Positions 43,079 through 52,637 are shown, counted from the first letter of the stretch. The stretch: 64,000 nucleotides of DNA from Prevotella nigrescens (GCF_031191185.1 NZ_CP133464.1:434001-498000); one strand, 5' to 3'. Notes: generated from the letters alone by a model not told the origin. Program-made: numbers and translations.

Positions 43079-43578
43079 TTCTTTATCCTCCCTGTTGTCA
43101 GTCTTATAAACTCCTTTTGAATGTGCCTTCGGGCTCTCGACAGGTTCTGTCGTAGTGCTTCCGGCTTGCAATTGCATATTTTTGCAATCTCTTCGTTCTC
43201 GTATCCGTCTATCTCTTTCAGCCGGAATACCTGCTGTTGCAGGGGCGGCAGATGGTCTACAATATGCTGTATCAGCTCCATGTCGTCCTTTCCGTCTGTC
43301 CATTCCTGTTCTGCTGCAAGCTCTTTGGGTCGATTGCTCTCTGCACATTCCATCTTTCTGTGTCGCCAATGGTCTATAGCTACACCCTTAATTATCTTTA
43401 TAGCCAATGCCTCAAGGTTGGTATGCGTGTCCAATTTCTGTCGCATTGCCCACATACGGAGATAGGTTTCCTGCACGAAATCTTCGGCTTCGGCATCTCC
43501 TCCCTCCAGTGTTGCAGCCACTTTCAGCAGTCGGCTACGCAGGTTTATTGCTATTTGGCTAAATTCTTCTATTTCCAT
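43069..43578 (-). CDS. ECF RNA polymerase sigma factor
   Basis: A 169-residue sigma-70 family protein with regions 2 (DAEAEDFVQETYLRMWAMRQKL) and 4 (LPPLQQQVFRLKEIDGYENEEIAKICNCKPEALRQNLSRAR, cut here for length) and no regions 1 or 3, as in extracytoplasmic-function sigma factors. It is first in an operon with an anti-sigma factor, a secreted protein and an outer-membrane barrel, so it likely answers an envelope signal. The 43579-43835 gap upstream shows no gene. Confidence 0.93.
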   Translation of the reverse strand: MEIEEFSQIAINLRSRLLKVAATLEGGDAEAEDFVQETYLRMWAMRQKLDTHTNLEALAIKIIKGVAIDHWRHRKMECAESNRPKELAAEQEWTDGKDDMELIQHIVDHLPPLQQQVFRLKEIDGYENEEIAKICNCKPEALRQNLSRARRHIQKEFIRLTTGRIKKCR

Positions 43579-43835
43579 TGCTCTTCAAGAGGTAAACGAA
43601 CGAATGGCTTTTTTGTGACATCGAGCTGTAAAAAAATATTTATTGATGCTGGTTTCTGCTGTTTTCATTGGTAAAAAGAAGGGGCTAAAGTACAAATCAC
43701 AAGTGTTTTCTGTTTGGTATAGAGTTGGTTTGATGCGTGCATAATGCCATCGTGTACAGAGTTTTAAAGGCATTATGCACCGCATTAGTCGGGTTGCGGG
43801 GACGATGAAAAAGTAGTATTTCTCGTTCAAACCCA

Positions 43836-44342
43836 CTATTCCTCATCTTCGTACCACTTCTTTATGTACAGATAATGGTCGGCAAACAAACGCGATTGTC
43901 CTGGTACTGCAGCCTTAATACGTCGTGCCGGAATGCCACCCCATATCTCGTTAGGAGGGATTATCGTACCTTGCAGCACCACTGCGCCCGCTGCCACCAC
44001 TGAGTTTTCGCCCACTTCGGCATTGTCGAGCACCGTGGCGTTCATGCCGACGAGGGCATTTCGGTGGATAGTAGCACCGTGCACAACAGCCGAATGGCCA
44101 ATGCTGGCACCATCTTCAATAACTACGGGCTTCCCCTCAGTCTGGTGAATGCATGCCAAATCCTGCACGTTCACCTCGTTGCCCATCACAATGGCATCTA
44201 CGTCGGCACGTATCACTGCACCGAACCATACCGAGCAGTCGTTGCCCATCGTTATATTACCTGCCAAAGTGGCATTTTCGGCGAAGTAGCAACGCTCTCC
44301 CCACTGTGGACTTTTTCCTCTTGCTGCTTTTATCAGAGCCAT
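43836..44342 (-). CDS. Gamma-carbonic anhydrase-like hexapeptide protein
   Basis: A 168-residue left-handed beta-helix protein of the YrdA/CaiE group. Hexapeptide repeats run from about residue 20 to 130 (ATLAGNITMGNDCSVWFGAVIRADVD). The metal-binding histidines are visible in CIHQ, GHSAVVHG. Enzymatic activity is not proven for most members. Length is normal. It is separated from maf by a 22-bp-unit repeat. Confidence 0.9.
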   Translation of the reverse strand: MALIKAARGKSPQWGERCYFAENATLAGNITMGNDCSVWFGAVIRADVDAIVMGNEVNVQDLACIHQTEGKPVVIEDGASIGHSAVVHGATIHRNALVGMNATVLDNAEVGENSVVAAGAVVLQGTIIPPNEIWGGIPARRIKAAVPGQSRLFADHYLYIKKWYEDEE

Positions 44343-44375
44343 TTTTCTTAATCTTTATAATTGTTGTCTTTCGCT

Positions 44376-44508
44376 GGAACCCTTGTTCTGTTTTGCAAAA
44401 CCCATTGTTTTATCTTGCAAAACCCATTGTTTTGCGTTGTAAAACCCATTGTTTTACTTTGTAAAAGCCCCTGTTTTGTTCCGTTGAAACCGTTGTTTTT
44501 GTACACTA
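44376..44508. repeat. 22-bp-unit intergenic element, copy d, six units
   Basis: Units start at 44376 (degenerate), 44398, 44420, 44442, 44464 and 44487; the spacing is 22 bp except for one of 23. The three central units read AAACCCATTGTTTT plus eight variable bases. The last unit reaches the maf stop codon. It fills nearly all the gap between two co-directional genes. Confidence 0.8.
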
Positions 44509-45081
44509 AAAGGCGTTCAGTTCTTCCCAAATGCGCTGTACGGGCAGTCCCATTACGTTGAAATAGCTGCCTTCGAGTGCCGTTACACCGATGTAGCCAA
44601 TCCACTCTTGAATGCCGTATGCGCCTGCCTTGTCTAATGGACGATAGGTTTCTATGTAGTAATCTATCTCTTCTTCCTTCAGATTTTTGAAGGTTACGTC
44701 GGTAGAAACCGAGAAACAACGCTGCTTTTCCGTCGTCGTAAGGCACACGGCAGTAACCACTTGGTGCTTCCGTCCGCTTATCTTGCGCAGCATTTGCTTT
44801 GCTTCGGCATCGTCGTGGGGCTTCCCCAATATTTCGTTTTCCACGATTACCACCGTGTCTGCCGTAATAACGAGTTCGTTTTCCGCAATGGTGTCCTTGT
44901 AGGCATCAGCCTTTTCGCGGCTGATATAGCCGGCAACGTCTGCAGGTGCGGTCGTTTCGGGATATGTTTCGGCTATGTCGGGCTGCACGCGCACGTCGAA
45001 TGCTATGTCGAGACCGCGCAACAGCTCCCTTCTTCTGGGCGAATTGCTCGCCAATATAATGTGATAATCCTTGTAACTCAT
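44506..45081 (-). CDS. maf: Maf-like nucleotide pyrophosphatase
   Basis: A 191-residue house-cleaning enzyme hydrolysing non-canonical nucleoside triphosphates to monophosphates. Motifs: LASNSPRRRELL at residues 10-21, REKAD, the catalytic ITADTVV and LGKPHDDAEA, and YRPLDKAGAYGIQ. Length is normal. It follows the S41 peptidase gene by 7 bp on the same strand, and further upstream lie kdsC and DUF2520, a usual Bacteroidota gene block. Confidence 0.95.
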   Translation of the reverse strand: MSYKDYHIILASNSPRRRELLRGLDIAFDVRVQPDIAETYPETTAPADVAGYISREKADAYKDTIAENELVITADTVVIVENEILGKPHDDAEAKQMLRKISGRKHQVVTAVCLTTTEKQRCFSVSTDVTFKNLKEEEIDYYIETYRPLDKAGAYGIQEWIGYIGVTALEGSYFNVMGLPVQRIWEELNAF

Positions 45082-45088
45082 ATCTTCT

Positions 45089-46552
45089 TTATTTCTCGTT
45101 TCGTATCAATTGCAATGTCGTTTCCAATGCTTTGTCGGCAGAAACCGCAATGTCGGGTATCGTGCCGTGTATGTCTGTCTCGTCAGCGCCGTATTGCCAG
45201 AACCGCTTATACGACATATAGCAATACAATTGCGATATGGGCAGACGGTATTCGAGCACATCTCCGAAGCAAACATTCATGCCGCCGGTTTCCTCGCCAA
45301 CGACTTTGCCCATATTGAAGTATTTGAATGTCCACGAAAAAGAAGCGGCTGAAGAGAACGTGTAGTTGCTTGTTAACAGCCAAACCTTGCCGTTGTAGCA
45401 GCGAGTCTTGTCGTTTAGCGGCACATTCAAGCTATCTTCGTTTTCCAAGTACAGTCCTGTTGGCGAGAGAAACTCATTTCCGTAAGCGTTTTTTAACAGG
45501 CGTTGCGTTGTTGGAGTTATGCGCATAAAGGCTTTTCCGAACTGTTGGAAGGGCACTTTGCTTATGCGTTCGAATATCAAATCGCCTATACGAGAATCGC
45601 CACCGCCATTTTTGCGCACGTCTATGATAAGGTTCTGCACCTTCTTGGCGTTTATTTCGGTTATCATCGAGTCCAGAAAGGCAGTCATTCCTGCACTGTC
45701 TGTGCAGTCGTTGAACGACATCAGTGCCACCCGATCACCCTCCAAGAGTTGGTATTCGAAATGTTTCGGTGCCTGTTTCTTTACCTCAGGTGTTTTCCCT
45801 GCAGCCTTTTCGGCTTTCTTTTTCTCGGCTCTTATCTCGTCGAAGGTTGCCCCTTTCAGCGTTGTTTCCTTTATTTTGTCTTTCCATACATACTTGATGG
45901 CATACTTATCGGCAGGATAGCAAAGTTGGAAAAGATAACTAAAGTAATTCTTTAGTATCATTAAACGAAAGAAATGACGCTCTCCCGACACGTATTGGAG
46001 CAGGTTTGCAACGATGTCGGAACTTGAAACACCGTTTATTTCGGTAATTTCTGCCCCCTTAGGAATGCCAAATATCGAGTAGCAAGCAGTTATTTTGCCA
46101 CTCTGGTTGTCCACATCTACCTGTACAGGAAGGCGCAAAACGGTCTTTGTAAGTATGTCGTTGTAAGGTGGAACCACGTGTGTGTGTCCGTCGCCGAGCA
46201 GTGCTAACAGTGGCGCAACATATTTATATAAGGTGGCACGCGTAAGAGTGTCGGGCATTTCCTGCTCTATTGCGTTCACACGGCTCATGAACTCGCCCTG
46301 ATTGCACACCGCATACATGTTCGGATGTACTTCACTGACGGTATAAACCAAGGCATTGAGATCGTAAATAGCTTGTTCTTTGGTCATTCTTCCGTCGGGA
46401 GCGAGGCGCAAACTGTCGGGAACGGGCGAATCGTAAGGTGTCATATTCACCATTTGCGCATAGGTCTGGCGGGCATACATGCACATTACGATGGGCAAAA
46501 GCACCAATAGCGTTTTCTCAAAATTGTTTTTCAACGCTGTTTTCATATACAT
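45089..46552 (-). CDS. S41 family (C-terminal processing) peptidase
   Basis: A 487-residue exported protein; a hydrophobic n-terminal stretch (TLLVLLPIVMCMYARQTYAQ) is the signal peptide. The S41 core shows GDGHTHVVPP, LIIDVRKNGGG and the serine segment YTFSSAASF near residue 400. A PDZ-like part (GIPKGAEITEINGVSS) lies before it. A lysine-rich, low-complexity insertion (RAEKKKAEKAAGKTPEVKKQ) sits around residue 240. The second ATG (46546) could be the start. Likely periplasmic. Confidence 0.85.
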   Translation of the reverse strand: MYMKTALKNNFEKTLLVLLPIVMCMYARQTYAQMVNMTPYDSPVPDSLRLAPDGRMTKEQAIYDLNALVYTVSEVHPNMYAVCNQGEFMSRVNAIEQEMPDTLTRATLYKYVAPLLALLGDGHTHVVPPYNDILTKTVLRLPVQVDVDNQSGKITACYSIFGIPKGAEITEINGVSSSDIVANLLQYVSGERHFFRLMILKNYFSYLFQLCYPADKYAIKYVWKDKIKETTLKGATFDEIRAEKKKAEKAAGKTPEVKKQAPKHFEYQLLEGDRVALMSFNDCTDSAGMTAFLDSMITEINAKKVQNLIIDVRKNGGGDSRIGDLIFERISKVPFQQFGKAFMRITPTTQRLLKNAYGNEFLSPTGLYLENEDSLNVPLNDKTRCYNGKVWLLTSNYTFSSAASFSWTFKYFNMGKVVGEETGGMNVCFGDVLEYRLPISQLYCYMSYKRFWQYGADETDIHGTIPDIAVSADKALETTLQLIRNEK

Positions 46553-46627
46553 ATTATCGTTTTAAAGGTCTGCAATTCTTGCCGAAAAACTTCGGTGTGC
46601 CTTTGTAAGAAGTCCACCAAGGCACTC

Positions 46628-47146
46628 TTACCACCCAAAGGCTTTGGCACTTTTCAGCCATTTTCCCTGTGCACGCAACACCTGTTCGATAACGTCGCGT
46701 GCCACTCCCATGCCACCATCGTAGTCGCTTATGTAGGTGGAAATGGCTTTAATGTCGGCACAAGCGTCTTTGGGGCAGCACGGACAGCCCGCTCTTTGCA
46801 TGATTTCGTAGTCGGGAATGTCGTCGCCAACATAGATAACGTCTTCTGCTTGCAGGTTGTTCGTCTTCAGATAAGCGTCCCATGTGTTCAGCTTTACAGC
46901 ACAATTAAGAAACACATCGTGCACTCCGAGGTTGGCATACCGCTTCCGTATCTCCTCGTTGCGCCCCCCTGTCATAATCGCAACCTTGATTCCAAGCTTC
47001 ACAGCCAGCTGAATGGCATAGCCGTCCTTAATGTTCAGCGTTCTTACGGGGTAGCCCTCGCTGTCCATGGCAACCGTGCTTGACGACAGAACACCGTCCA
47101 CATCGAATACGATAGCTTTTATTTTATTTAACTCGTAGTCTATCAT
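46628..47146 (-). CDS. kdsC: 3-deoxy-D-manno-octulosonate 8-phosphate phosphatase KdsC
   Basis: A 172-residue HAD-superfamily phosphatase giving free Kdo for lipopolysaccharide. Motifs: FDVDGVLSS (nucleophile Asp), IMTGG, and VGDDIPDYEIM. It lacks a cap domain, as tetrameric KdsC does. kdsB, the next pathway enzyme, lies 2 kb away on the other strand. It follows the DUF2520 gene by 36 bp. Confidence 0.92.
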   Translation of the reverse strand: MIDYELNKIKAIVFDVDGVLSSSTVAMDSEGYPVRTLNIKDGYAIQLAVKLGIKVAIMTGGRNEEIRKRYANLGVHDVFLNCAVKLNTWDAYLKTNNLQAEDVIYVGDDIPDYEIMQRAGCPCCPKDACADIKAISTYISDYDGGMGVARDVIEQVLRAQGKWLKSAKAFGW

Positions 47147-47182
47147 TGTATTACAACAGATAATTAAATACTTTCTATATAC

Positions 47183-47956
47183 TTATTTCTTACTTCTTTC
47201 GTGAATGCTCTGCGCCATCAGTTGGTAGAGCTGTTGCGCCCTTGGATTGTCGTTCATAAGCTGCATTTGTGCCGCGATAATGTTTTCATCGTAGCGAATG
47301 GCAGGTCCTGTCTGTGCCTCGTGGGGCAACAGTTCGTGCACTTTTTTAGCCGTTTCATCGGTCAGTGGCAACATTATATCGAAAGGAAGACCCACCTTTT
47401 GCAGCACTTCGGCTGCCATATCGTAGCAGAAATTGGTATAATTGCATGCCCATACGGCAGCCAAATGCAGGTAACGGCGGTCGGAAGAGCACAGTTCGCG
47501 AACGTTGTTGCTGACGGATTGCGCCACTTCGGTGATGCTTTTAATTGTCGCAGGACTATCCGCTTCTATGAAAACCGGAATGTTTCGGAAGTCCACAATG
47601 CGTGTCTTGGAGAACGTCTGCATGGGATAGAACACGCCAAAATGCCTTGCCCGACCACGAAAGACGTCAATCGGCACTGAACCTGCGGTATGAACAAACA
47701 GCTTCTCGGTGCGATTGGGACACAATCTGCCTATAACTGCATCGAGCACACTGTCTCTCACCGCTATGATATAGAGGTCGGCATCGTTCGTTATCGTGTC
47801 CAAGCTGTCTGTCGGCGCGGCATTCAGCTTCTCAGCCAATAGGTTTGCTGCCGTCATTGTATGGCTGTAAACCTGCACAATGTCGTGTCGTGCGTTGCAA
47901 AGGGCATGCCCCAGAACGGTGGCAAGATTGCCTGCACCTATCAATGCTATCTTCAT
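47183..47956 (-). CDS. Rossmann-fold DUF2520 protein
   Basis: A 257-residue protein with an N-terminal NAD(P)-binding fold (IALIGAGNLATVLG, glycine-rich loop) and a C-terminal helical DUF2520 domain (AAVWACNYTNFCYDMAAEVL). It resembles pyrroline-carboxylate/ketopantoate reductases, but the substrate is unknown. The ATG at 47956 (MKIALIG) is preferred over 47965. It is upstream of kdsC in the same direction, as in many Bacteroidota. Confidence 0.88.
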   Translation of the reverse strand: MKIALIGAGNLATVLGHALCNARHDIVQVYSHTMTAANLLAEKLNAAPTDSLDTITNDADLYIIAVRDSVLDAVIGRLCPNRTEKLFVHTAGSVPIDVFRGRARHFGVFYPMQTFSKTRIVDFRNIPVFIEADSPATIKSITEVAQSVSNNVRELCSSDRRYLHLAAVWACNYTNFCYDMAAEVLQKVGLPFDIMLPLTDETAKKVHELLPHEAQTGPAIRYDENIIAAQMQLMNDNPRAQQLYQLMAQSIHERSKK

Positions 47957-48087
47957 AATAGGCACAAAATTAATAAATTTGAAAAGAAAAACAATACTTT
48001 CTTCTCTTTTTTACAAAACATTCGTTACATTTGCAAATAGTGTTTGCACACCCATCTGTGCACATTCGGTAGCACTTTGTTTGCCAT

Positions 48088-49071
48088 ATGGAAGTTAAAA
48101 CCAGTATCATAACACGCAGTAAAGACCTGCCCGAGCTTTGCAAAGGCACTTTTTTCCACAGTCGCGACCTGTTCTGCATGTTGGAACAGACCCCTCGACT
48201 GAAGCCGTGCATGGTGGTGGCAACTGACGAAAACGGCGAAACCATCGGGCAAATCCTTGCTCAAATTCGTGTGAAACGACGCATTCTTGGCATTAATTTC
48301 ACCCGAAGAGCACGTGTTTACAGCGAAGGTTGCTACCAAGACGGCATCGACAACACAGAGAAAGGCAAACTTTTCGATGCCATGATAGATGCGCTTGTGC
48401 ACCATTTGTTGCGCCATCGGTGTTACCACATAGAGCTTAGCGACATCTCAAAGAAGATGTTTGGCTACCGAACACTGCGCAAACATGGTTTCGTACCCAT
48501 TCCGTGGATTCAGGTCCACCATTCCTTGCACAGCCGTGCACCCGAAGAACGGGCATCGGAAAAGGTGCTCCAGCGTATAAAGAGAGCCTTGGAAAACGGT
48601 TTTGAGACGCGTAGCGCCATGGATAAAGCTGAAATTCACCAACTCTATCGCCTCATTAAGCGATACTATATACTGCGCAAACAGCGCTACATACCCCACG
48701 AAGAACTGTTCCAACAGATTGGAAACAGTGCCTTCGGACATGTTTATGTTACGCTATACAAGGGCAGAATGGTGGGCGGAAGCGTGGTTGTGGACTCTGG
48801 AAGAGACTCCATGCTGTGGTTCGATGCGGCAATGGAGAAACGTTACATACTCTATCACCCCCACACCCTTACCGTCTGGTATGCCATCAAAGAGGCGCAC
48901 AGACGCAAGCAAGACCATATCCACATTCTTAATCTCGGACTTCCGTTCTCGCGCAGCAAGTATCGCGACTTCATTCTAAGCTTCGGCGGAAAGCCCGTAA
49001 GTGCCTATCGTTGGTTCCGTTTCTCCAATTCCCTCATGCGCCGCTTTATGTTTTGGTATTACCAAATATAG
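48088..49071 (+). CDS. GNAT/FemAB-like acyltransferase-fold protein
   Basis: A 327-residue protein whose C-terminal half follows the FemAB/acetyltransferase-6 pattern: FGHVYVTLYKGRMVGGSVVVDSGR, then WYAIKEAHRRKQDHIHILNLG and FKYRDFILSFGGKP-like text. The N-terminal half looks like a second, diverged GNAT lobe (CYHIELSDISKKMFGYRTLRKHGF). The substrate is unknown; FemAB relatives add amino acids to cell-wall precursors. A TACATTTG element lies at 48026-48033. Confidence 0.75.
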   Translation: MEVKTSIITRSKDLPELCKGTFFHSRDLFCMLEQTPRLKPCMVVATDENGETIGQILAQIRVKRRILGINFTRRARVYSEGCYQDGIDNTEKGKLFDAMIDALVHHLLRHRCYHIELSDISKKMFGYRTLRKHGFVPIPWIQVHHSLHSRAPEERASEKVLQRIKRALENGFETRSAMDKAEIHQLYRLIKRYYILRKQRYIPHEELFQQIGNSAFGHVYVTLYKGRMVGGSVVVDSGRDSMLWFDAAMEKRYILYHPHTLTVWYAIKEAHRRKQDHIHILNLGLPFSRSKYRDFILSFGGKPVSAYRWFRFSNSLMRRFMFWYYQI

Positions 49072-49163
49072 CAATGGGCTGTCAGAGAAAGAGATATGAT
49101 ACAATGACGCTGCCGCTTTCGTGCAGTACAAATATATAAAGACAAAAACAAAATAAATAGAAA

Positions 49164-49919
49164 ATGAAAGCAATTGGTATTATTCCTGCCCGCTATGCAT
49201 CGTCTCGTTTCCCGGGCAAACCGCTTGCAGTGTTAGGCGGAAAGTATGTTATACAACGCGTTATGGAGCAAGTCAGCACCGTTCTCAACGATGTTTATAT
49301 TGCCACAGACGACAAACGAATTTACAATACAGTAACTTCGTTGGGGGCAAAAGCCATCATGACGAATTCCGACCACCAGAGTGGCACCGACCGCGTGGCT
49401 GAAGCGTTGGAAGAAATAGGCGGAAACTTCGATGTGGTGGTAAACATTCAGGGCGACGAACCCTTTATACAGAAAAGTCAGATAGAGACCGTCATGGCTT
49501 GTTTCAATGATGTTGGCACACAGATAGCAACTCTTGGAAAGCCGTTTGCCACCATTGAAGAGGCAAAAAACCCCAATTCACCGAAGATTATTCTCGATAA
49601 TCGCAACTATGCCATGTACTTTACACGTGCCCTTGCGCCCTATATCCGAGGTAAGGAGGAAAGCGAATGGCTAAGTGCTTATTCTTTTCTTAAACACATC
49701 GGGCTATATGCTTATCGGACAGATGTTTTAGACAAGATAACAAAGTTGCCACAATCATCGCTCGAACTCGCCGAAGGTTTGGAGCAGCTGCGCTGGTTGC
49801 AGAATGGATTTAAGATAAAAGTAGGACTTACTGACGTGGAAACCGTGGGCATAGACACTCCCGAAGATTTGGAACGCGCGGAGCTTTTCCTTGCCGAACA
49901 AAATAAAAACGAGGAGTAA
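49164..49919 (+). CDS. kdsB: CMP-Kdo synthetase KdsB
   Basis: A 251-residue cytidylyltransferase activating Kdo with CTP before transfer to lipid A. The N-terminus IIPARYASSRFPGKPL, the block TNSDHQSGTDRVAEAL, NIQGDEPFI and the end GIDTPEDLERAE are all family hallmarks. Length is normal. It is 92 bp downstream of the FemAB-like gene on the same strand. One 22-bp unit and a strong terminator follow. Confidence 0.95.
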   Translation: MKAIGIIPARYASSRFPGKPLAVLGGKYVIQRVMEQVSTVLNDVYIATDDKRIYNTVTSLGAKAIMTNSDHQSGTDRVAEALEEIGGNFDVVVNIQGDEPFIQKSQIETVMACFNDVGTQIATLGKPFATIEEAKNPNSPKIILDNRNYAMYFTRALAPYIRGKEESEWLSAYSFLKHIGLYAYRTDVLDKITKLPQSSLELAEGLEQLRWLQNGFKIKVGLTDVETVGIDTPEDLERAELFLAEQNKNEE

Positions 49920-49940
49920 GACGGAGCTTTTCGTCGTGCA

Positions 49941-49962
49941 AAAGAGCCTGTTTTGAAACCGT
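49941..49962. repeat. Single 22-bp unit (copy e)
   Basis: AAAGAGCCTGTTTTG at 49941 is identical over these bases to units at 36871 and 55162. Only one clear unit is present, between the convergent kdsB and dipeptidase genes. Confidence 0.55.
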
Positions 49963-50070
49963 CAACAGATAGTTTTATAATACACTGATGGCAAGATAGT
50001 TGCGTTATGGAGTCTCTCCCACTACCCTTCCATGCTGTCGCCATCTTTTTATTGTTCTGGTTTTAGACAC

Positions 50071-50107
50071 AAAACGACCACAAAGGGAAAGCCTTCGTGG
50101 TCGTTTT
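50071..50107. terminator. Bidirectional terminator between kdsB and the dipeptidase
   Basis: AAAACGACCAC pairs with GTGGTCGTTTT around an inner AAGG/CCTT pairing. T runs lie on the plus-strand side, and the symmetric A run serves the minus strand. Confidence 0.85.
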
Positions 50108-50155
50108 TTGTTATTATGGTGTACCGATGCTGTTACAAAACAGCCTGTACGGCAC

Positions 50156-51517
50156 TTACAACTTGTCGTATTCCAGGTGGAAATTGATAACGGCTTCGAT
50201 CGATTTCCAGTACATGTCGAGCTGGATATTCTCGTTCGGAGAGTGTATAAGGTTCGATTCCAAGCCGAAACCCATAAGCACTGTCTTCACGCCAAGTATC
50301 TCTTCGAAGGTTGCAATGATAGGTATGCTGCCGCCACGACGTGCCGCAATGGGACGCTTACCGAATGCTTTTTCGAACCCGCGCTCGGCTGCTTTGTAGG
50401 CCGGGAGGTCGATTGGGCACACATAACCTTGTCCGCCGTGCAACGATTCTACCTTTACTTTCACGGTTTTGGGTGCTACTCGCTGGAAGTAGTCTACCAC
50501 CATCTGCCCTATTTTCTTGTGATCCTGATGCGGGACAAGGCGGCATGAGAGCTTCGCATACGCCTTTGAGGGGATTACGGTCTTGGCTCCTTCGCCCTGA
50601 TAGCCGCCCCAGATGCCGCAGACATCGAAGCTTGGGCGGAACCCCGTGTGCTCTATTGTGTTGTAACCTTTCTCTCCAAAAAGCTCATCAACGTCCAACG
50701 ACTTCTTGTAAGCTGTCTCGTCGAAAGGTATTTGTGCCACCATGGCACGTTCTTCGGGCGACACTTCTTCCACGTCGTCGTAGAAACCGGGGAACTGAAT
50801 GCGCCCGTCCTTGTCGGTAACATCGGTTATCAGTTTGCAAAGCACGTTGATTGGGTTTGCCACTGCACCCCCGAAGTGCCCCGAATGCAGGTCGTGGTTG
50901 GGTCCAGTAACTTCGATTTGCCAGTAAGCCAGACCGCGCAGACCTACCGTTAGCGATGGTATGTCCTTGGCAATCATGCTGGTATCGGATACAAGAATGA
51001 CATCGCACTTCAGCAAGTCCTTATGTTTCTCGCAGAAAGCACCCAGACTTGGCGAGCCTATTTCTTCTTCTCCTTCGAGTATGAACTTTATATTGTGCTT
51101 CAGCAGGTTATGTTTTACGATATATTCAAAAGCCTTTGCCTGAATAAACGACTGCCCTTTGTCGTCGTCGGCACCGCGTCCCCACAGGCGTCCGTCCTTG
51201 ATGACGGGTTCGAAAGGTTCGGTTTTCCAAAGTTCAAAAGGCTCTGCCGGCATCACGTCGTAGTGTCCGTAGATGAGCACAGTGCGGGCTGCAGGGTCTA
51301 CAATCTTCTCTCCGTAAACCACAGGATTGCCATCTGTCGGCATCACTTCTGCCCTATCGACACCTGCCATCAGCAGCAATTCTTTCCAACGCTCGGCACA
51401 TCTCACCATGTCGGCACCGTGTTTGTCGGGCTGAGCACTCACACTGGGTATACGAATCAGACTGAACAGCTCTTCAAGTATTCGGTCCTGATTTTCCTTT
51501 ATATACTCTTTTATCAT
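50156..51517 (-). CDS. M20 family dipeptidase
   Basis: A 453-residue zinc peptidase. Motifs: GHYDVMP near residue 85 with the metal-binding His and Asp, GADDDKG near 115, and EGEEEIGSP near 149 with the catalytic Glu. The dimerisation lobe follows, and the C-terminal metal His is in NLIHSPNE. It resembles the PepV/CNDP-like cytosolic dipeptidases. It stands alone, convergent with kdsB. Confidence 0.93.
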   Translation of the reverse strand: MIKEYIKENQDRILEELFSLIRIPSVSAQPDKHGADMVRCAERWKELLLMAGVDRAEVMPTDGNPVVYGEKIVDPAARTVLIYGHYDVMPAEPFELWKTEPFEPVIKDGRLWGRGADDDKGQSFIQAKAFEYIVKHNLLKHNIKFILEGEEEIGSPSLGAFCEKHKDLLKCDVILVSDTSMIAKDIPSLTVGLRGLAYWQIEVTGPNHDLHSGHFGGAVANPINVLCKLITDVTDKDGRIQFPGFYDDVEEVSPEERAMVAQIPFDETAYKKSLDVDELFGEKGYNTIEHTGFRPSFDVCGIWGGYQGEGAKTVIPSKAYAKLSCRLVPHQDHKKIGQMVVDYFQRVAPKTVKVKVESLHGGQGYVCPIDLPAYKAAERGFEKAFGKRPIAARRGGSIPIIATFEEILGVKTVLMGFGLESNLIHSPNENIQLDMYWKSIEAVINFHLEYDKL

Positions 51518-51697
51518 AATTTTGGGTTTAAAGGTTAAATATTTCTTGCTGCAAACTTACACATTTTAAATGTGATTATCGAAAGAAAAATGCTAAATGT
51601 TATTTAAGAAGAATGGTCCGCAAAGCATAAGGACGATTTTCTTAGGAGGGCGGACAAACTTTTACTTTCATCAGAATGCTGTCTGTACAGAACAGAA

Positions 51698-51729
51698 AAA
51701 GCGAAACGCCACATCGGGCATCTCGCTTT
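51698..51729 (-). terminator. Terminator of the rubrerythrin gene
   Basis: AAAGCGA and TCGCTTT pair around an inner GCC/GGC. On the minus strand the stem is followed by TTTTTC. It lies about 80 bp beyond the rubrerythrin stop. Confidence 0.6.
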
Positions 51730-51811
51730 CCAGGTTTGTTGGCAATGTCCTGACAGCAGAAGAAAGGAGATATTAGACTGCCGACATTGCCTCTTCGGTA
51801 AATGAAACCGA

Positions 51812-52465
51812 TTAGAAGTTGTTTTCTTGCAGCTGGAAGTAGCTCTGTGGGTGGCTACAAACAGGGCACACTTCGGGGGCTTCCTTGCCAATAACGATGT
51901 TGCCACACTGGCGGCATTGCCATATTGCAGAGCCGTCGCGTGAGAAAACAATCTTGTCTTCAATGTTCTTCAGCAACTTGCGATAGCGCTCCTCGTGCTT
52001 CTTTTCGATAGCTCCGACGGTACGGAACTTGACAGCAAGCTCTGGGAAACCTTCTTCCATAGCCTCTTTAGCCATGGTGTCGTACATGTCGGTCCACTCG
52101 TAATTCTCTCCGTCAGCCGCATCTTTAAGGTTCGCTACAGTGTCCGGAATACCGGCATCGTGCAGGAATTTGAACCACAATTTGGCGTGCATGCGCTCGT
52201 TAATGGCTGTTTCTTCGAAGAGGGCAGCAATCTGTTGGTAGCCGTCTTTGCGTGCCTGACCAGCATAATAGTCGTATTTCATGCGTGCCTGACTCTCTCC
52301 TGCAAATGCAGTTTTAAGGTTTGCTTCGGTCTTTGTTCCTTTAATTGCCTTGGCATCGAATGCCTTGAACTTGTCAGCCTTTGCGTGGCAAACCGGGCAT
52401 TCAGCCGGCGCTTCTGTTCCTTCGTACATGTATCCGCATACAGTACAAATAAATGTCTTCTTCAT
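51812..52465 (-). CDS. rbr: Rubrerythrin with rubredoxin-like domains at both ends
   Basis: A 217-residue non-haem iron peroxidase protecting anaerobes from hydrogen peroxide. The N-terminal rubredoxin-like knuckles have Cys7, Cys10, Cys23 and Cys26 ([10 protein letters not shown]...CPVC). The central four-helix domain shows the di-iron motifs [26 protein letters not shown] and [11 protein letters not shown]. The C-terminal rubredoxin domain has Cys184, Cys187, Cys200 and Cys203. Classical rubrerythrin has only the C-terminal one, so this is a longer architecture. Its promoter is at 52638-52666. Confidence 0.93.
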   Translation of the reverse strand: MKKTFICTVCGYMYEGTEAPAECPVCHAKADKFKAFDAKAIKGTKTEANLKTAFAGESQARMKYDYYAGQARKDGYQQIAALFEETAINERMHAKLWFKFLHDAGIPDTVANLKDAADGENYEWTDMYDTMAKEAMEEGFPELAVKFRTVGAIEKKHEERYRKLLKNIEDKIVFSRDGSAIWQCRQCGNIVIGKEAPEVCPVCSHPQSYFQLQENNF

Positions 52466-52637
52466 AATGTTTTGTTTTTGTTTGTTATACGTATTTTTTT
52501 AGTGGGCAACGTGGTTGTTCCTGAACACGCTTGTCGTTTTCTATTTAACAGAAAAAGATGCAGTTTGCCTCTTTGTTGCCCTGTCTTAGAGTATTTCTAT
52601 TGTATTGAAATCTATCCAAAATATCTTGTTCACACTG

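Noticed and set aside
43079-43369. N-terminal extension of the anti-sigma gene inside the sigma gene.
   Set aside because: The added residues are the sigma gene in another frame. A 10-bp overlap with start at 43078 is the usual arrangement.
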